Shown here one piece after another: positions 16,092-24,554 of a DNA stretch of 29,347 nt (positions within the stretch are counted from its first letter, which is position 1; each line of letters opens with the position of its first letter). Below the pieces are notes generated by a model, which was not told the origin of the DNA, ran no database searches, and worked only from the letters and a program-made list of their open reading frames with translations. Made by a program: the position numbers and the translations under genes. The DNA is from Chloroflexota bacterium (GTDB lineage Bacteria > Chloroflexota > Ktedonobacteria > Ktedonobacterales > Ktedonobacteraceae), in the NCBI GenBank assembly GCA_902810755.1, contig CADDYT010000073.1, forward strand, positions 1 to 29,347, given 5' to 3'.

Positions 16092-18743
16092 ATGATAACA
16101 ACCGGCGAAATTCACGCGATTACAGGAACTATCGAACAGGAGAGCAGGTATACGAGCGGCGTCTATGGCAAGCGGCAGGTGGCGATGGTGCGCGGCAGCG
16201 GCGCGTTGCTGTGGGACGAGGAGGGGCGCGAATATATCGATTGCGCCGCCGGGCATGGCGTCGCCAACATCGGGCATGGGCGAGCGGAGATTGCCGCCGC
16301 GCTGGCCGCGCAGGCGCAACGGCTGATTACCTGCCCGGAGATCGTCTACAACGACGTGCGCGCCCGCTTGCTGGCCCGCCTCGCCGCTATCACGCCAGCA
16401 GGGCTGTCGCATTTCTTTCTCTGTAACAGCGGCACTGAAGCGATTGAGGGCGCGTTAAAATTCGCCCGGCTCGCGAGCGGGCGTACAGAGATCGTGGCTG
16501 CCTTGCGCGGCTTTCACGGGCGCACGATGGGCGCGCTCTCCGCCACCTGGGAGCCTCATTACCGCGAACCCTTCGCGCCCTTGCTGCCCGGCGTCCAGCA
16601 CGTGCGCTACAACGATCTTGCCGCACTGGAAGTTGCCGTCGGCGAGCGCACCGCCGCCGTGCTGCTCGAACTGGTGCAGGGTGAGGGTGGCGTCCACGTC
16701 GCCTCGCAGGAATACATTCGCGGCGCGGCGGAACTCTGCCGGGAACGCGGCGCGCTGCTCATCATCGACGAGGTGCAAACCGGCTTCGGGCGCACGGGGC
16801 GTCTCTTCGCCTGCGAACACTACGGCCTCTCGCCCGACATTCTCTGCCTTGCCAAGTCGCTGGCGGGCGGCCTGCCAATGGGTGCGATCTGCCTGGGAGA
16901 GCGTGTGATGCAGAGCGGGCGCATCGCGCGTGGGGTGCATGGCAGCACTTTCGGCGGCAACCCCCTGGCCTGTGCCGCCGCCCTTGCCACTCTTGACATC
17001 CTCGAAAGCGAGCGTTTGCCCGAACGGGCCGCCACGCTGGGCGCGTGGGCCTTAGAGCGTCTGCGCTCCCTGCGCAGTCCCCTGATCCGCCAGGTACGGG
17101 GCCTTGGCCTCATGCTCGGCATCGAACTGCGTCAGAAGGCGCAACCCTGTCTCGAAGCCCTGCTCGCTCGCGGCATCCTCGCCCTGCCCGCCGGGCCAAA
17201 CGTCATCCGTCTCCTGCCCCCTCTGGTCATCAGCCAGGCCCGGTTAGCGCATGTCATCGAGACCATCGAAGAGGTACTGGAACACAACGGCGCGAACGGG
17301 GTTGGTAGGGGTACGAGCTTGCCTCCGCCCTTCTCTTATCCCACAATCGAAGCTGTCCTCACAACCGCATCCCAAGAATCCCTTGCCAACCCCGAAATCG
17401 CCTTGCTGCACAACATGCTGACCATTCCCAGCTATTCCGGGCAGGAAGCAACGCTGGCGCGCTTTCTGGTCGAACAGGCGCGGGCAATGGGACTGGACGC
17501 GCATGTTGATGAGGCCGGAAACTTCGTGGCCTGTATATCGTCTGACGGAAACACGGAGGCAGAGCCGGTCATTTTGCTCGGACATATGGACACGGTACGC
17601 GGCAACATCCCCGTGCGTGTCGAAGAGGGACGCCTCTACGGGCGCGGCGCGGTGGACGCGAAGGGGCCGCTGGCCGCCTTCCTGTGCGCCGCCGCGCGCC
17701 TTGCCCGTAAAGCTCAGCCATTGCAGCGCCCCCTGCTTGTGATCGGCGCGGTCGAAGAGGAGGCGGCGACTTCGCGTGGGGCGCGCGCTGTGGTCGGTCG
17801 CTATACACCCGCCGCCTGCATTATCGGCGAGCCGAGCGGCAGCAACGCCGTCACGCTCGGCTACAAGGGACGACTGCTGGTAGAATATTGCGTGCGGCGC
17901 CCGCTCAGCCACAGCGCAGGGCCGCAGGCAAGCAGCGGCGAACTTGCCACAGCCTTCTGGCAGCGCGTGCGCGCCCATGCCGACGAGTGGAACCGCCAGC
18001 ATGCCGGTGATTCCGCCTTCGCCTCGCTCCAGCCCTCGCTGCGCAGCATCAACAACGAGCAGGACGGCCTGGAAGAGAGCGCGCGCCTGCTGATTGGCTA
18101 TCGCCTGCCGCCCGGCTCCCGCAGGCCACTCCAACCCACCCCAGGCCAGCCGCAGTCCACCCCAGGCCACCCGCAAGGGGATGGCCCTACTATAGACGAC
18201 GCCTCTGCAAGCCCCACGGATGTATCGTCTATAGTAGGGCCACCCCTTGCGGGTGGCCTGGGGTGGGGTGGCCAGGGTGGTGTGAGTGGTCTGGGGGCTG
18301 CGGGTGGCCTGGGGCGGCCAATTGACCTGCCGCCCGCTTTCGATATCGCCGCCCTGCGCTCGCAATTGCAGGCGTGGGTGAGAGAACAGCAAGAGGCGGA
18401 GGGCGATGATGTATCCTGCACGCTTACTTTCAGCGGCGAAGAGCAGGCTTTCCAGTCAACGCGCACAACGCCGCTGGCCCGTATCATGAGCCGCGCCATT
18501 CGCGCCGGTGGAGGGCAGCCGATCTTCAAACTCAAGACGGGAACCTCGGATATGAACGTCGTGGGGCCGAGCTGGGGCGACAACATCGTCGCCTATGGCC
18601 CCGGCGACTCGCGCCTCGACCATACGCCGCAGGAACACATTGTGCTGAGCGAATACCTGCAGGCCATTGATGTACTGGAACGGGCGTTGCGAGAACTGGC
18701 AGTCGCGCCGACGCCGCCAGCAGAAAGGGGAAGCGTGTTATGA
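16092..18743 (+). CDS. lysJK: LysJ-LysK fusion: LysW-aminoadipate-semialdehyde aminotransferase and LysW-lysine hydrolase
   Basis: One 883-residue frame encodes two enzymes usually made separately. Residues 1-400 are a class-III PLP aminotransferase (LysJ, ArgD-like): CNSGTEAIEGALKFAR, D226 in LLIIDEVQTGFGRTG and the PLP lysine K255 in LCLAKSLAGG. After a linker (about 400-432) comes an M20 metallopeptidase (LysK) that releases lysine from LysW: LLHNMLTIPSYSGQEATL, metal ligands in GHMDTV, RGAVDAKGP, GAVEEEAATS, IGEPSG and DHTPQEH. Residues 672-745 are a Gly/Pro/Gln-rich insert made by a palindromic repeat; without it YRLPP runs straight into PAFDIAAL-type sequence. RBS AAAAGGAACGAG. The 3' end overlaps hcs by ATGA, so full-length translation is expected. 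Confidence 0.93.
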   Translation: MITTGEIHAITGTIEQESRYTSGVYGKRQVAMVRGSGALLWDEEGREYIDCAAGHGVANIGHGRAEIAAALAAQAQRLITCPEIVYNDVRARLLARLAAITPAGLSHFFLCNSGTEAIEGALKFARLASGRTEIVAALRGFHGRTMGALSATWEPHYREPFAPLLPGVQHVRYNDLAALEVAVGERTAAVLLELVQGEGGVHVASQEYIRGAAELCRERGALLIIDEVQTGFGRTGRLFACEHYGLSPDILCLAKSLAGGLPMGAICLGERVMQSGRIARGVHGSTFGGNPLACAAALATLDILESERLPERAATLGAWALERLRSLRSPLIRQVRGLGLMLGIELRQKAQPCLEALLARGILALPAGPNVIRLLPPLVISQARLAHVIETIEEVLEHNGANGVGRGTSLPPPFSYPTIEAVLTTASQESLANPEIALLHNMLTIPSYSGQEATLARFLVEQARAMGLDAHVDEAGNFVACISSDGNTEAEPVILLGHMDTVRGNIPVRVEEGRLYGRGAVDAKGPLAAFLCAAARLARKAQPLQRPLLVIGAVEEEAATSRGARAVVGRYTPAACIIGEPSGSNAVTLGYKGRLLVEYCVRRPLSHSAGPQASSGELATAFWQRVRAHADEWNRQHAGDSAFASLQPSLRSINNEQDGLEESARLLIGYRLPPGSRRPLQPTPGQPQSTPGHPQGDGPTIDDASASPTDVSSIVGPPLAGGLGWGGQGGVSGLGAAGGLGRPIDLPPAFDIAALRSQLQAWVREQQEAEGDDVSCTLTFSGEEQAFQSTRTTPLARIMSRAIRAGGGQPIFKLKTGTSDMNVVGPSWGDNIVAYGPGDSRLDHTPQEHIVLSEYLQAIDVLERALRELAVAPTPPAERGSVL
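18104..18336. repeat. Palindromic element inserted in frame in lysK, with 11-bp flanking direct repeat
   Basis: CCTGCCGCCCG occurs at 18104-18114 and 18326-18336, offset by 222 bases (74 codons), so the frame is kept. Inside, 18157-18199 and 18225-18266 are inverted arms of about 42 bp differing by one extra A, with a 25-base loop. The inner arm matches the palindrome at 1-81, and 18239-18260 matches 7277-7298 exactly. Both edges carry G/C-rich half-repeats (GCAGGCCAC, GGGTGGCCTG). Confidence 0.9.
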
Positions 18744-19897
18744 GCTTTGCCAGACCTCTGACCATTCTCGATTCGACGCTGCGCGAGGGCGAGCAGTTCC
18801 GGGGGGCGTTCTTCAGCCTGGAGCAGCGGCTGGAGATCGCGCGTTTGCTGGATGCCTTTGGCGTGGGCGCCATCGAGGTGCCTTCGCCCATCGTCTCTCC
18901 GGCCACGACCTCGTTTGTGAGCGCGCTGTGCGAGCTGGGCCTGCGCGCCTCTCTTGTGGCGCACGTGCGCTGCGTCGAGGCCGATGTGCAGGCGGCGCTG
19001 GCCCTGCCCGTCTCCGGCCTCAACCTGTTCTACGGCACCTCGCCCGAACTGCGCGCCTACAGTCACGGGCGCAGGGTCGAGCAGATTCGCGCCGCCGCCG
19101 TCCCGCTTATTCGCCGTGTGCGCGCCGCCGGACGCTACGTGCGTTTCTCCGCCGAAGACGCCTTTCGTAGCGACCTCGTTGACTTGCTGACCGTCTTCGA
19201 CGCGGCTGTGGAGGCGGGCGCGCAGCGTATTGGCCTGCCGGACACGGTGGGCATTGCCACGCCGCGTCAGGTGGAACGGCTGGTGCGCCTGTGCGCCGAA
19301 CGCTATCCAGGCGTGGGCATTGAATTTCACGGCCACAACGATACCGGCTGCGCCATTGCCAACACCGTCGCGGCCCTGGAGGCGGGCGCGGACTGCCTGG
19401 ATGTCACCGTGCTGGGGATTGGCGAGCGCAACGGCATCGCCTCGCTGAGCGGTATCGTCGCGCAACTCTACATCCACCATCCTGACCTGCTGGCCGGTTA
19501 TGATCTTAGCTACCTGGCCCGGCTCGACCGGTACGTTGCCGATTGCCTGCGCCTGCCTATCCCGTTTAACGCGCCGATCACGGCGAGCAGCGCGTTTACC
19601 CACCGCGCAGGCATTCACACGCGGGCCGTTCTCAACAACCCCCGCGCCTACGAAATCCTCAACCCGGCTGATTTCGGCCTCGAACGCCAGGTTGATCTCG
19701 GCTCGCGCCTCACCGGTCGCCACGCCGTTGGTCAGCGCGCCGCCGCCCTCGGCCTGCATCTCAGCGCCGCCGAAGTGAGCCGCGCCACCGCCGCCCTCAA
19801 AGAGCGCGCCGAAGATGGCCCCTTGAGCGCGGCAGAAGTCGATGCCTTCCTGTATGAATGGTGCCGACGCGAGTGCAACAGCGCCGTATCGCGCTGA
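18740..19897 (+). CDS. hcs: Homocitrate synthase
   Basis: A 385-residue DRE-TIM metallolyase. It condenses acetyl-CoA and 2-oxoglutarate to homocitrate, the first step of the AAA pathway. ILDSTLREGEQF (9-20) is the DTTLRDGEQ-type catalytic/metal motif; GIEFHGHNDTGCAIAN carries the metal-binding histidines; FTHRAGIHTRAVLNNP is typical of homocitrate synthases of the LYS20/NifV type rather than isopropylmalate synthase. Length lacks the long LeuA regulatory domain. It overlaps lysJK by ATGA. Feedback by lysine is usual for the family but not visible here. Confidence 0.92.
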   Translation: MSFARPLTILDSTLREGEQFRGAFFSLEQRLEIARLLDAFGVGAIEVPSPIVSPATTSFVSALCELGLRASLVAHVRCVEADVQAALALPVSGLNLFYGTSPELRAYSHGRRVEQIRAAAVPLIRRVRAAGRYVRFSAEDAFRSDLVDLLTVFDAAVEAGAQRIGLPDTVGIATPRQVERLVRLCAERYPGVGIEFHGHNDTGCAIANTVAALEAGADCLDVTVLGIGERNGIASLSGIVAQLYIHHPDLLAGYDLSYLARLDRYVADCLRLPIPFNAPITASSAFTHRAGIHTRAVLNNPRAYEILNPADFGLERQVDLGSRLTGRHAVGQRAAALGLHLSAAEVSRATAALKERAEDGPLSAAEVDAFLYEWCRRECNSAVSR

Positions 19898-19919
19898 AAT
19901 TGAGCAAGGAGCATATCTC

Positions 19920-21170
19920 ATGGGAACGTTAACGGAAGAAATTTTCAGCTATAAGCTTGGACGCCCGGTGGAGCAGGGAGAGACCGTAATCGTCGAGGTC
20001 GATCAGGTGATGAGCCATGATACGACGACGCCGCTGGCCATTCAGGCGTTTCGGCGGCTGGCCCCCCTGAACGGTGGGCGCGTCTTCAATGCGCAGCGGT
20101 CGCATATCGTCTTCGATCACATTGTGCCTGCCGCGACGGTTGCCGCCGCCACGCTGCACCGCGACATTCGCGCTTTTGCGCGCGAGCAGGATATTCCCAT
20201 TTTACAGGAGGGTATCTGCCATCAGGTCATGCCGGAGCGCGGTTTTGTCATTCCCGGCGACATCATCGTGGGGGCCGATAGCCACACCTGCACCTATGGC
20301 GCGCTGGGGGCCTTCGCCACCGGCATGGGTTCCACCGACATCGCCGTCGCCTACGCCACCGGTCGCACGTGGATGCGCGTGCCGGAGACCATCAACGTGC
20401 GCCTGACGGGCGAACTGCCGCGCGGGGTCTATGCCAAAGATGTCTCACTCGAAATCGTGCGCCACCTCGGCGTCGATGGGGCCAACTACCGCGCCATCGA
20501 ATACAGCGGCGATACGGTAGAACGTTTCTCAGTGAGCGAACGTTTCACGCTGTGCAACATGGCGATTGAGATGGGCGGCAAGGCCGGGCTGGTCGCGCCC
20601 GATAATACTACCGTCGCCTGGCTGCGCGGGCGCACGGAGCGCAGCTATCCCCTGCTGGCGGCGCGCCACCCCCGCTACGAGCGCGTCATCGAGATCGATG
20701 TCTCGACGCTGCAACCGCTCATCGCCTGCCCGCCGGATGTGAACAACCTCGCCTCGGTTGAGGAGGTGGAGCATGTCCAGATCGATCAGGTCTTTCTCGG
20801 CACCTGCACCAACGGACGGCTCGATGATCTGGCGATTGCCGCCGACATCCTGCGCGGGCGCGCCATCTCTCCTCGCACGCGCATGGTCGTCATTCCCGCC
20901 TCACGCGAGGTCTACCTTGAGGCCATGCGCCTGGGCTACCTGGAGATTTTCGCGCGGGCCGGGGCGTCCGTCGGCGTTCCCGGCTGCGGCCCCTGCATCG
21001 GACGGCATTTCGGCGTCCTTGCCCCCGGAGAACGCGCTCTCACCACCATGAACCGCAACTTCACCGGTCGTATGGGCGACCCCGGCGCCGAAATCTATCT
21101 CGGCAGCCCCGCCACCGTCGCTGCCAGCGCCGTTGAGGGGCATATCACGGACCCCAGAAATTATCTGTAA
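19920..21170 (+). CDS. lysT: Homoaconitase large subunit (LysT)
   Basis: A 416-residue aconitase-family large subunit, part of the enzyme isomerising homocitrate to homoisocitrate. Fe-S cluster ligands lie in GTCTNGRLDDL and in GCGPCIGRHFG; GADSHTCTYGALGAFATGMGSTD is the substrate-site signature. Length agrees with LeuC/LysT-type split subunits. The start at 19920 follows AAGGAGCATATCTC; an in-frame ATG at 19842 lies inside hcs. Pairing with lysU directly downstream and the operon setting favour homoaconitase over isopropylmalate isomerase. Confidence 0.92.
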   Translation: MGTLTEEIFSYKLGRPVEQGETVIVEVDQVMSHDTTTPLAIQAFRRLAPLNGGRVFNAQRSHIVFDHIVPAATVAAATLHRDIRAFAREQDIPILQEGICHQVMPERGFVIPGDIIVGADSHTCTYGALGAFATGMGSTDIAVAYATGRTWMRVPETINVRLTGELPRGVYAKDVSLEIVRHLGVDGANYRAIEYSGDTVERFSVSERFTLCNMAIEMGGKAGLVAPDNTTVAWLRGRTERSYPLLAARHPRYERVIEIDVSTLQPLIACPPDVNNLASVEEVEHVQIDQVFLGTCTNGRLDDLAIAADILRGRAISPRTRMVVIPASREVYLEAMRLGYLEIFARAGASVGVPGCGPCIGRHFGVLAPGERALTTMNRNFTGRMGDPGAEIYLGSPATVAASAVEGHITDPRNYL

Positions 21171-21193
21171 AGGGAAAGGAAGCGTACGCTATC

Positions 21194-21682
21194 ATGGGCC
21201 GTTTATGGATGCTGGGCGATAACGTCAATACCGATGTTATCATCCCTGGACGCTACAATGTCACCACCGACCGGGCGCAACTGGCGCACCACTGTCTCTG
21301 TGAGGTGCTGCCCGAATTTGCTGAGCAAGTGCAGCGGGGCGATATCGTCATGGCCGGCCATAACTTCGGCTGCGGCTCCTCGCGCGAGGGGGCGCCAGTT
21401 GCGCTGCTGGCGAGCGGCGTGCGCGCCGTCGTCGCTCGCAGCTTCGCGCGCATTTTCTATCGCAATGCCATCAACATTGGCCTGCCTGTGCTGGTCTGCG
21501 ACGAGGCGGTCAGCGCCTGCGCGCCTGGCCAGCAGGTCGAGGTTGAACTGGAAAGCGGCCTCATCACCAATCTCAGTACCGATCAGATCTTCCGGGCGGA
21601 GCCGCTGCCGCCTTTCGCGGCGCGTATCGTCGCCGCCGGCGGTATCATCGAGTACATCCTGCGTGAAGGGACGCTGCGCTGA
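21194..21682 (+). CDS. lysU: Homoaconitase small subunit (LysU)
   Basis: A 162-residue swivel-domain subunit completing LysT. NVNTDVIIPGRY near the N-terminus and GHNFGCGSSREGAPVALLASG are the LeuD/LysU signatures; the residues after NTDVIIPGRY help set substrate choice in this family. GGGAAAGGAAGCG lies before ATG 21194. It is the last gene of the lysine operon; a 9-bp hairpin lies downstream. Homoisocitrate dehydrogenase does not follow. Confidence 0.92.
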   Translation: MGRLWMLGDNVNTDVIIPGRYNVTTDRAQLAHHCLCEVLPEFAEQVQRGDIVMAGHNFGCGSSREGAPVALLASGVRAVVARSFARIFYRNAINIGLPVLVCDEAVSACAPGQQVEVELESGLITNLSTDQIFRAEPLPPFAARIVAAGGIIEYILREGTLR

Positions 21683-21745
21683 CTGCCCCGTAACTCCTCT
21701 TTTGTTCTCCTGTATGATAAAAGCAGAAAAGACGAGTCTTGAAAC

Positions 21746-21780
21746 ACACCCGGCGGGTGCCTGCCGGGTGTATATATATC
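21746..21780 (+). terminator. Hairpin after lysU, possible terminator
   Basis: ACACCCGGC (21746-21754) pairs perfectly with GCCGGGTGT (21763-21771), followed by ATATATATCTT. The tail is AT-rich rather than pure T, so termination may be partial. It lies only 27 bases before the kinase start codon and could also act in the kinase leader. Confidence 0.45.
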
Positions 21781-21797
21781 TTACCGGAGAATATCTT

Positions 21798-22706
21798 ATG
21801 GTCATGCCTATGCCTGACAGCCCACCGTCATTGCTTGCCCAGCAGTCAGAGCAGGTGCAGGCGGCTATCGAGCGGGAGCGGGAGCGGATTGCGCGCGATA
21901 TTCATGACGGCGCGGCTCAGCAGGTTGCCGCCGCGCTGCACCGACTTGAACTGGTGGCGCGTTTACTTGCGCGCGAAAGCGGCACGGACCAGCCCGGAAC
22001 GGCGCATCGCGAGCTTATCCTGCGTGAGCTTGAGCGGGCCTGTGAGACGCTGGAAGTGGGGTTGAACGAACTGCGCGCCAGTATCTCCTCGCTGCTGCCC
22101 CCACAACTGGAAGAACAGAACCTGGATGCCGCGTTGCGCGCCCTGCTGGACGAGTTCGCTCTGCACAACCCGGATGCCGTTGTCTCCTATGACAACGTGC
22201 GGCCCGAACTCCTGTCGCCTGCGCTCTCTGCTCCACTCTTCCGCTTTGTGCAGGAGGCGCTGCACAACGTGCGCAAACATGCCCATGCCAGCCGCGTCAC
22301 CGTGCGCATTCGCCCTCTCTCTGGCCTGCTCGTCGCTGAAGTGCGCGACAACGGCGTCGGCTTTGACCCCCGGCACATGGCCGACGCGCAGCAGCATTTC
22401 GGCCTGCGCGATATGCGCGAGCGCATCACCGCCGCCGGGGGACGCTGGCACATCAGCAGCAAGCCCGGCGCGGGTACAACCGTCAAAGCTATTTTCCCCA
22501 TCGCGAAGTCCGCTTTCATGCTGACCGCACGCGAACGTGAGGTGCTGCGCCTGCTCGCCATCGGCCTGACCAACCGCGCCATCGCCGAAAAGCTCTCTGT
22601 CAGCGTCGAGACGGTCAAGTCGCATGTGCATCACATCATGCAGAAATTGCAGGTCGGCGACCGCACGCAGGCAGCCGTTGTCGCCATGCGCCTGGGCCTC
22701 TTATAG
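21798..22706 (+). CDS. NarL-family sensor histidine kinase fused to a LuxR-type DNA-binding domain
   Basis: A 302-residue soluble protein. HisKA_3 dimerisation domain: RERERIARDIHDGAAQQV with phosphoacceptor H36. HATPase_c: EALHNVRKHAHAS (N box), VRDNGVGFDP (G1) and HFGLRDMRERITAAGG (G2). The C-terminus (about 240-302) is a LuxR/FixJ HTH: LTAREREVLRLLAIGLTNRA and VSVETVKSHVHHIMQKL. It has no N-terminal sensor domain, no membrane helix and no receiver domain. CGGAGA precedes ATG 21798. A kinase carrying its own DNA-binding domain is unusual; it may bind DNA directly, perhaps depending on phosphorylation or ATP. Confidence 0.88.
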   Translation: MVMPMPDSPPSLLAQQSEQVQAAIERERERIARDIHDGAAQQVAAALHRLELVARLLARESGTDQPGTAHRELILRELERACETLEVGLNELRASISSLLPPQLEEQNLDAALRALLDEFALHNPDAVVSYDNVRPELLSPALSAPLFRFVQEALHNVRKHAHASRVTVRIRPLSGLLVAEVRDNGVGFDPRHMADAQQHFGLRDMRERITAAGGRWHISSKPGAGTTVKAIFPIAKSAFMLTAREREVLRLLAIGLTNRAIAEKLSVSVETVKSHVHHIMQKLQVGDRTQAAVVAMRLGLL

Positions 22707-22835
22707 TGACGCCTGGGCATGGTATGATTAGAGTGGTCAGCTCGCTTGATGGAGGGCAGAACATCAGCGCCTGACACACTCACGCAGGGGTTCGGGAAAG
22801 CGAGGGAAGCGACCTGAAGTCAGGAAGGGCCGGTT

Positions 22836-23651
22836 TCACATCTCTTCGGGAATCAAACCCTGTCGCAATGCATAAATGGCGGCCTGCGTGCGGTCGCGGA
22901 TGTTGAGCTTCTGGAAAATGATGGAGAGATAGTTTTTCACCGTCTTTTCGGAATAGGCGAGGCGTTCAGCGATCTCTTTGTTGCTCATGCCTGCCGCAAG
23001 ATAGCGGATGATCTCCACCTCTTTCTCCGTCAGGGCGGTGATGTCGCGGCCCTGTGAGCCGGTGGAGGCGGCTTCGGCCAGGCGGCGGAACTCGCTGACC
23101 AGCGTGCCGGTCAGGCCCGACTCGATGCAGGTGCCGCCCTGGTGAACGGTGCGGATGGCCTGCGCGACCTCACGCGCCGAGACGCTTTTCGGCAGGTAGC
23201 CGCGCGCGCCGTTCTTTATGGCCTGCAATAACTGCTGCTCCTGTCGATGCATGGTGAGCATGATGACCGCTATGTCAGGAAACTCGCGCGTCACCTGGCG
23301 GGTCAGGGCGACGCCGTCCACGCCGGGCATGCTAATATCCATCAGCACCACGTCGGGGCGCAACTGTCGTATCTTTGCCAGCGCCTCGAAGCCATCGACC
23401 GCCTCGCCGATGACCTGCACGTCTTCTTCCAGCGCCAGCAACTGGCGTAGACCCTCGCGCATCAACGCATGGTCGTCTACCAGCAGTACCTCGATCAGCC
23501 CCGTTTTCTGTCCATCTTCCGGTTTCTGCCGCTCCAACGTATCCGTTTGTGTGGCAACGGACGTTTTACCCTGATGAGATATGTTCATGGCTACAGATGA
23601 GGGCATGAAAGATGTAGTATACTTATTATCGGAATGATACGTAGATTGCAT
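22836..23651 (-). CDS. NarL/FixJ-type response regulator
   Basis: A 271-residue response regulator. After a disordered Ser/Thr/Gln-rich N-terminal tail (1-50), the receiver has LLVDDH, phosphoacceptor D105 in VVLMDISMPG, and K in GYLPKSVSAREV. The C-terminal LuxR HTH is TALTEKEVEIIRYLAAGMSN, KTVKNYLSIIFQKL and ending RDRTQAAIYALRQGLI. The start at 23651 has AAAGGAG 8 bases upstream. It is convergent with the histidine-kinase gene, and its HTH resembles that kinase's HTH, so they may form a pair (inference). TATACT at 23763-23768 on the minus strand is a possible -10. Confidence 0.9.
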   Translation of the reverse strand: MQSTYHSDNKYTTSFMPSSVAMNISHQGKTSVATQTDTLERQKPEDGQKTGLIEVLLVDDHALMREGLRQLLALEEDVQVIGEAVDGFEALAKIRQLRPDVVLMDISMPGVDGVALTRQVTREFPDIAVIMLTMHRQEQQLLQAIKNGARGYLPKSVSAREVAQAIRTVHQGGTCIESGLTGTLVSEFRRLAEAASTGSQGRDITALTEKEVEIIRYLAAGMSNKEIAERLAYSEKTVKNYLSIIFQKLNIRDRTQAAIYALRQGLIPEEM

Positions 23652-23827
23652 AGTAACGACTCCTTTCGCGATATCCTGGGCCGAATAGTTGCTTGATCCT
23701 GTTCGTCGCGAAGTTCCGCTCAACGATATCACCAACCGCACAGGCATGTTCTGTCTGATAGTAGTATAGCCACCGGGCGGAGGAATACATCACTCACCTG
23801 GGGGATTTTTGAGTCGAAAGCAGGGGT

Positions 23828-24499
23828 ATGGAGACAATTTTGCAGGAAACGCAGATATTGACGACGACCTATGAAGAGGTGCGGCGGCGCTTTAGCGGCC
23901 TGGACGATCTGGCGCACGGCTGGGAACACGTGCAGCGCGTCTACCATCTCGCCCTCTGGCTGGCTGAAGAGGAGAGGGCCGACCGCTTTGTCGTTGGCAT
24001 GGCCGCGCTCATGCACGATCTGGGGCGCGCGACCCCGCACGACCCCACTCATCACATGCCGCGACACCATGCAGACCTCTCAGTTGAACTGGCGCGCGAA
24101 ATGCTCGTCGCCCACAGGGTTCCCGGCGAGAAGCAGCAGGCCATTTTACACGCCATCGCCGCCCACAGCTTCAGCCGCAATATTGAGCCGCAGACGCTCG
24201 AAGCCTGTATTGTGCGCGACGCCGACCGGCTCGACGCGCTGGGGGCCATTGGCATCCTGCGCCTGGCCATCACCGGCACTATGCGCCGCAACGAGCAGAC
24301 GCGCACCTATCACCCCGACGACCCCTTCGCGCAGCAGCATCCCCTCGACGACAAACGCTACCTGATTGACCACTTCTACACCAAACTGCTCAAACTCGGC
24401 GATACCATCATCACTCCCAGCGGGCGCGCCCTTGCCCGCCAGCGTACCGCCTTTGTGCATGCATACCTGGAACAACTGAGGAGGGAACTGAACATGTAA
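23828..24499 (+). CDS. HD-domain phosphohydrolase
   Basis: A 223-residue HD-superfamily protein of the uncharacterised YedJ-like type. Metal ligands: H in GWEHVQRVYH, HD in AALMHDLGRA, and D in IVRDADRLDALGAIG; extra histidines in HAIAAHSFSR fit the family. Such enzymes hydrolyse phosphate esters, often nucleotides; the substrate here is unknown. The leader between this gene and the divergent response regulator is about 175 bases. No clear strong RBS: AGCAGGGGT precedes the ATG. Confidence 0.85.
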   Translation: METILQETQILTTTYEEVRRRFSGLDDLAHGWEHVQRVYHLALWLAEEERADRFVVGMAALMHDLGRATPHDPTHHMPRHHADLSVELAREMLVAHRVPGEKQQAILHAIAAHSFSRNIEPQTLEACIVRDADRLDALGAIGILRLAITGTMRRNEQTRTYHPDDPFAQQHPLDDKRYLIDHFYTKLLKLGDTIITPSGRALARQRTAFVHAYLEQLRRELNM

Positions 24500-24554
24500 G
24501 GGATGGGAAGGGCATAGAACGCCAGTTTGCCTGCGCCCGATGCCCTTTGTGTTC

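Noticed and set aside
18593..19921. Long minus-strand open frame opposite homocitrate synthase (442 codons)
   Set aside because: A shadow caused by GC-rich codon bias; composition is unlike a protein and the plus-strand enzyme is unmistakable. The same applies to long opposite frames at 17244-18392, 14323-15420, 13067-14326 and 9580-10815.
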